Origin: an uncultured Bacteroides sp.
GTDB taxonomy: Bacteria > Bacteroidota > Bacteroidia > Bacteroidales > Bacteroidaceae
Assembly (NCBI GenBank): GCA_949294185.1
Contig: CASFGA010000006.1
Coordinates: 62,001 to 126,000 of the forward strand
Length of the DNA stretch: 64,000 nt
Reading direction: 5' to 3'
Positions 62,761-64,000 of the stretch are shown here, one piece after another. Within the stretch, counting starts at the first letter, position 1, and each line of letters opens with the position of its first letter. Made by a program: the position numbers and the translations under genes. The notes beneath the pieces are model-generated. The model saw only the letters and a program-made list of their open reading frames with translations, was not told the origin of the DNA and searched no databases.

Positions 62761-64000
62761 ATGAAAACATTTTTGACTTTGATGATGACAGCGTTGCCTC
62801 TGGCTCTGACGGCGCAGACGGCATCGATAACAGTGAATACTGACCGGGTGATCGGCGAGATCGATCCGAATATCTATGGTGTTTTCATGGAGCCTATCGG
62901 CCGTTCCACGGAATTGCCGGTGCGGAATACAGTATACGGGCCTCTGTATGACCCGTCATCTCCTTTGGCGAATGAGGACGGATTCAAGACCGACTATATT
63001 GATGCCATGCGTGAGCTGAAGATAGCGAACATGCGGTGGCCGGGCGGAAACTATGTGGCCGGATATAACTGGCAGGATGGCATCGGCCCGAAGGAAGATC
63101 GTCCGGTGAGAAAGGATTTGGCTTGGGGAGGCTATGACCCGAATCAGGTCGGAACGGACGAATGGGTGAAGCTCAACAGGGCCATCGGCAGTGAAAACGT
63201 GGTCTGCATCAATCTTGGTCTGGGCGATATAAGCAATGCGCGCTACTGGATAGAATATACAAATATAGAGAGTGGCACTTATTTTTCTGATTTGCGTGCC
63301 AAATACGGGAATCCGGAACCTTATAACGTGAAGTATTGGTGCTTGGGAAATGAGGTGGACGGCTCTCCGTGGATTATGGGGCACAAGAGTGCGGAAGATT
63401 ATTGTAAGATTGGCCTGGAGGCGGCCAAGGCGCTGAAGGCCGTTGACAGTTCAATCAAGCTGGTGGCCAACGGCTCATCTTATTATGAAGAGACGGGGAA
63501 ATGGTTGGACTGGAATCGTAAGGTGATAACCGCCTTTACCGGAGTGGCCGATTATCTTTCCGTACACCGTTATTGGCGGGATGCCATCGAAGAAGACATG
63601 CGTGATGATTATTATACATTCATGGGCGTAGGTGCGATGGACTTTGAGGAAAAGATCAAGACACCGAAGGCTCAGGTGGAGATTGTCAGGGCATTGTATC
63701 CGGACAAAAAGCCTTTGTCGCTTTCGGTGGATGAATGGGGAGCCTTCGGAAGTGACATTCAGGCAGTGTTGGCCGATGCGATGTGTCTGAACTCCTTTAT
63801 CCGTCATGCGGATTTTGTGAAGATGGCCAATTTCACCATGATGACAGCCCTGCTGAATACGGATGCCGAAAAAGGCACGTATAAGTCTCCTTTGTTTTAT
63901 GCATTTAAGTTGTTTACGAATAACTGTAGGGGAAAGTCTGTAGATGTGCATGTGCAGTGTGAAACATTTGATGCCGGACGCTTTAAGGATATACCTTATC
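62761..64000 (+). CDS. GH51 alpha-L-arabinofuranosidase, second locus, 3' end outside window
   Basis: The open frame runs past the right edge; 413 codons are visible. MKTFLTLMMTALPLALTAQT is a signal peptide (cut after AQ or nearby), without a lipobox, so it is periplasmic or secreted; an in-frame ATG at 62755 is possible. The N-terminal sequence ITVNTDRVIGEIDPNIYGVF and NMRWPGGNYVAGYNWQDGIG are classic GH51. Acid/base is Glu198 (CLGNEVDG) and nucleophile Glu325 (LSVDEWG). It differs from the left-hand enzyme in being shorter before the barrel and lacking the lipobox, so the two probably act on different linkages or in different compartments. Confidence 0.93.
   Translation, partial: MKTFLTLMMTALPLALTAQTASITVNTDRVIGEIDPNIYGVFMEPIGRSTELPVRNTVYGPLYDPSSPLANEDGFKTDYIDAMRELKIANMRWPGGNYVAGYNWQDGIGPKEDRPVRKDLAWGGYDPNQVGTDEWVKLNRAIGSENVVCINLGLGDISNARYWIEYTNIESGTYFSDLRAKYGNPEPYNVKYWCLGNEVDGSPWIMGHKSAEDYCKIGLEAAKALKAVDSSIKLVANGSSYYEETGKWLDWNRKVITAFTGVADYLSVHRYWRDAIEEDMRDDYYTFMGVGAMDFEEKIKTPKAQVEIVRALYPDKKPLSLSVDEWGAFGSDIQAVLADAMCLNSFIRHADFVKMANFTMMTALLNTDAEKGTYKSPLFYAFKLFTNNCRGKSVDVHVQCETFDAGRFKDIPY

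Overview
The window looks like chromosomal DNA of a gut Bacteroidales bacterium, most likely Bacteroides or Phocaeicola. Supporting signs are two SusC/SusD pairs, many outer-membrane lipoproteins with short post-signal cysteines, Bacteroides-type -7 elements (TAnnTTTG, sometimes with TTG 19-20 nt upstream), a long-form IspG, a TopA without visible zinc fingers, and an ECF sigma factor with a short anti-sigma partner. The species cannot be fixed from the sequence alone.

Layout. 1-7154: the end of a polysaccharide-utilisation locus (SusC, SusD, GH51 arabinofuranosidase lipoprotein). 7436-14126, minus strand: topA, aroK, speA, argB, ECF sigma, membrane anti-sigma-like protein. 14424-22139: an MFS exporter, a membrane MutS-like ATPase, an O-acetylhomoserine sulfhydrylase, a thioesterase, an iron alcohol dehydrogenase and a Bcr/CflA-type exporter. 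22306-22576: three tRNA-Asn genes. 22927-27277: S41 peptidase, PgpH-like HD phosphodiesterase, low-molecular-weight phosphatase. 27421-30358, minus: GH20 hexosaminidase and a CE1-like esterase. 30521-32557: a lipoprotein gene behind a long leader with several predicted hairpins. 32712-36981: PHP phosphatase, priA, Gfo/Idh/MocA oxidoreductase. 37064-49041: beta-barrel protein, tRNA-Met, Ca2+ P-type ATPase, ribF, a small membrane protein, rpoN, a PAP2-like protein, gcvH, purE, ispG and gltX. 49038-56981: a surface-glycan region made of an LpxL-like acyltransferase, a Stealth phosphotransferase, a GT92-like enzyme and an unassigned glycosyltransferase-like protein on the plus strand, meeting two GT4 paralogues and two GT-A paralogues on the minus strand. 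57499-64000: a second SusC/SusD pair and the 5' part of a second GH51 gene.

The two ends therefore both point to uptake and degradation of arabinose-containing glycans (arabinan or arabinoxylan), while the middle is mainly housekeeping, envelope and surface-glycan synthesis.

The most unexpected structure is not a gene. Twelve gaps between genes carry degenerate arrays with a 22-nt step. Each unit approximates TTTCAT, 4 nt, ATGAAA, 6 nt, so it is a mini-palindrome plus spacer. The register is exact over 2-6 units in the best arrays (42095-42182, 37006-37055, 22669-22770, 15606-15671, 19443-19574). Also notable are a perfect 22-bp inverted repeat upstream of the second GH51 gene and the predicted structured leader at 30557-30979. 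All coordinates and motifs were read by eye; no searches or folding programs were run.
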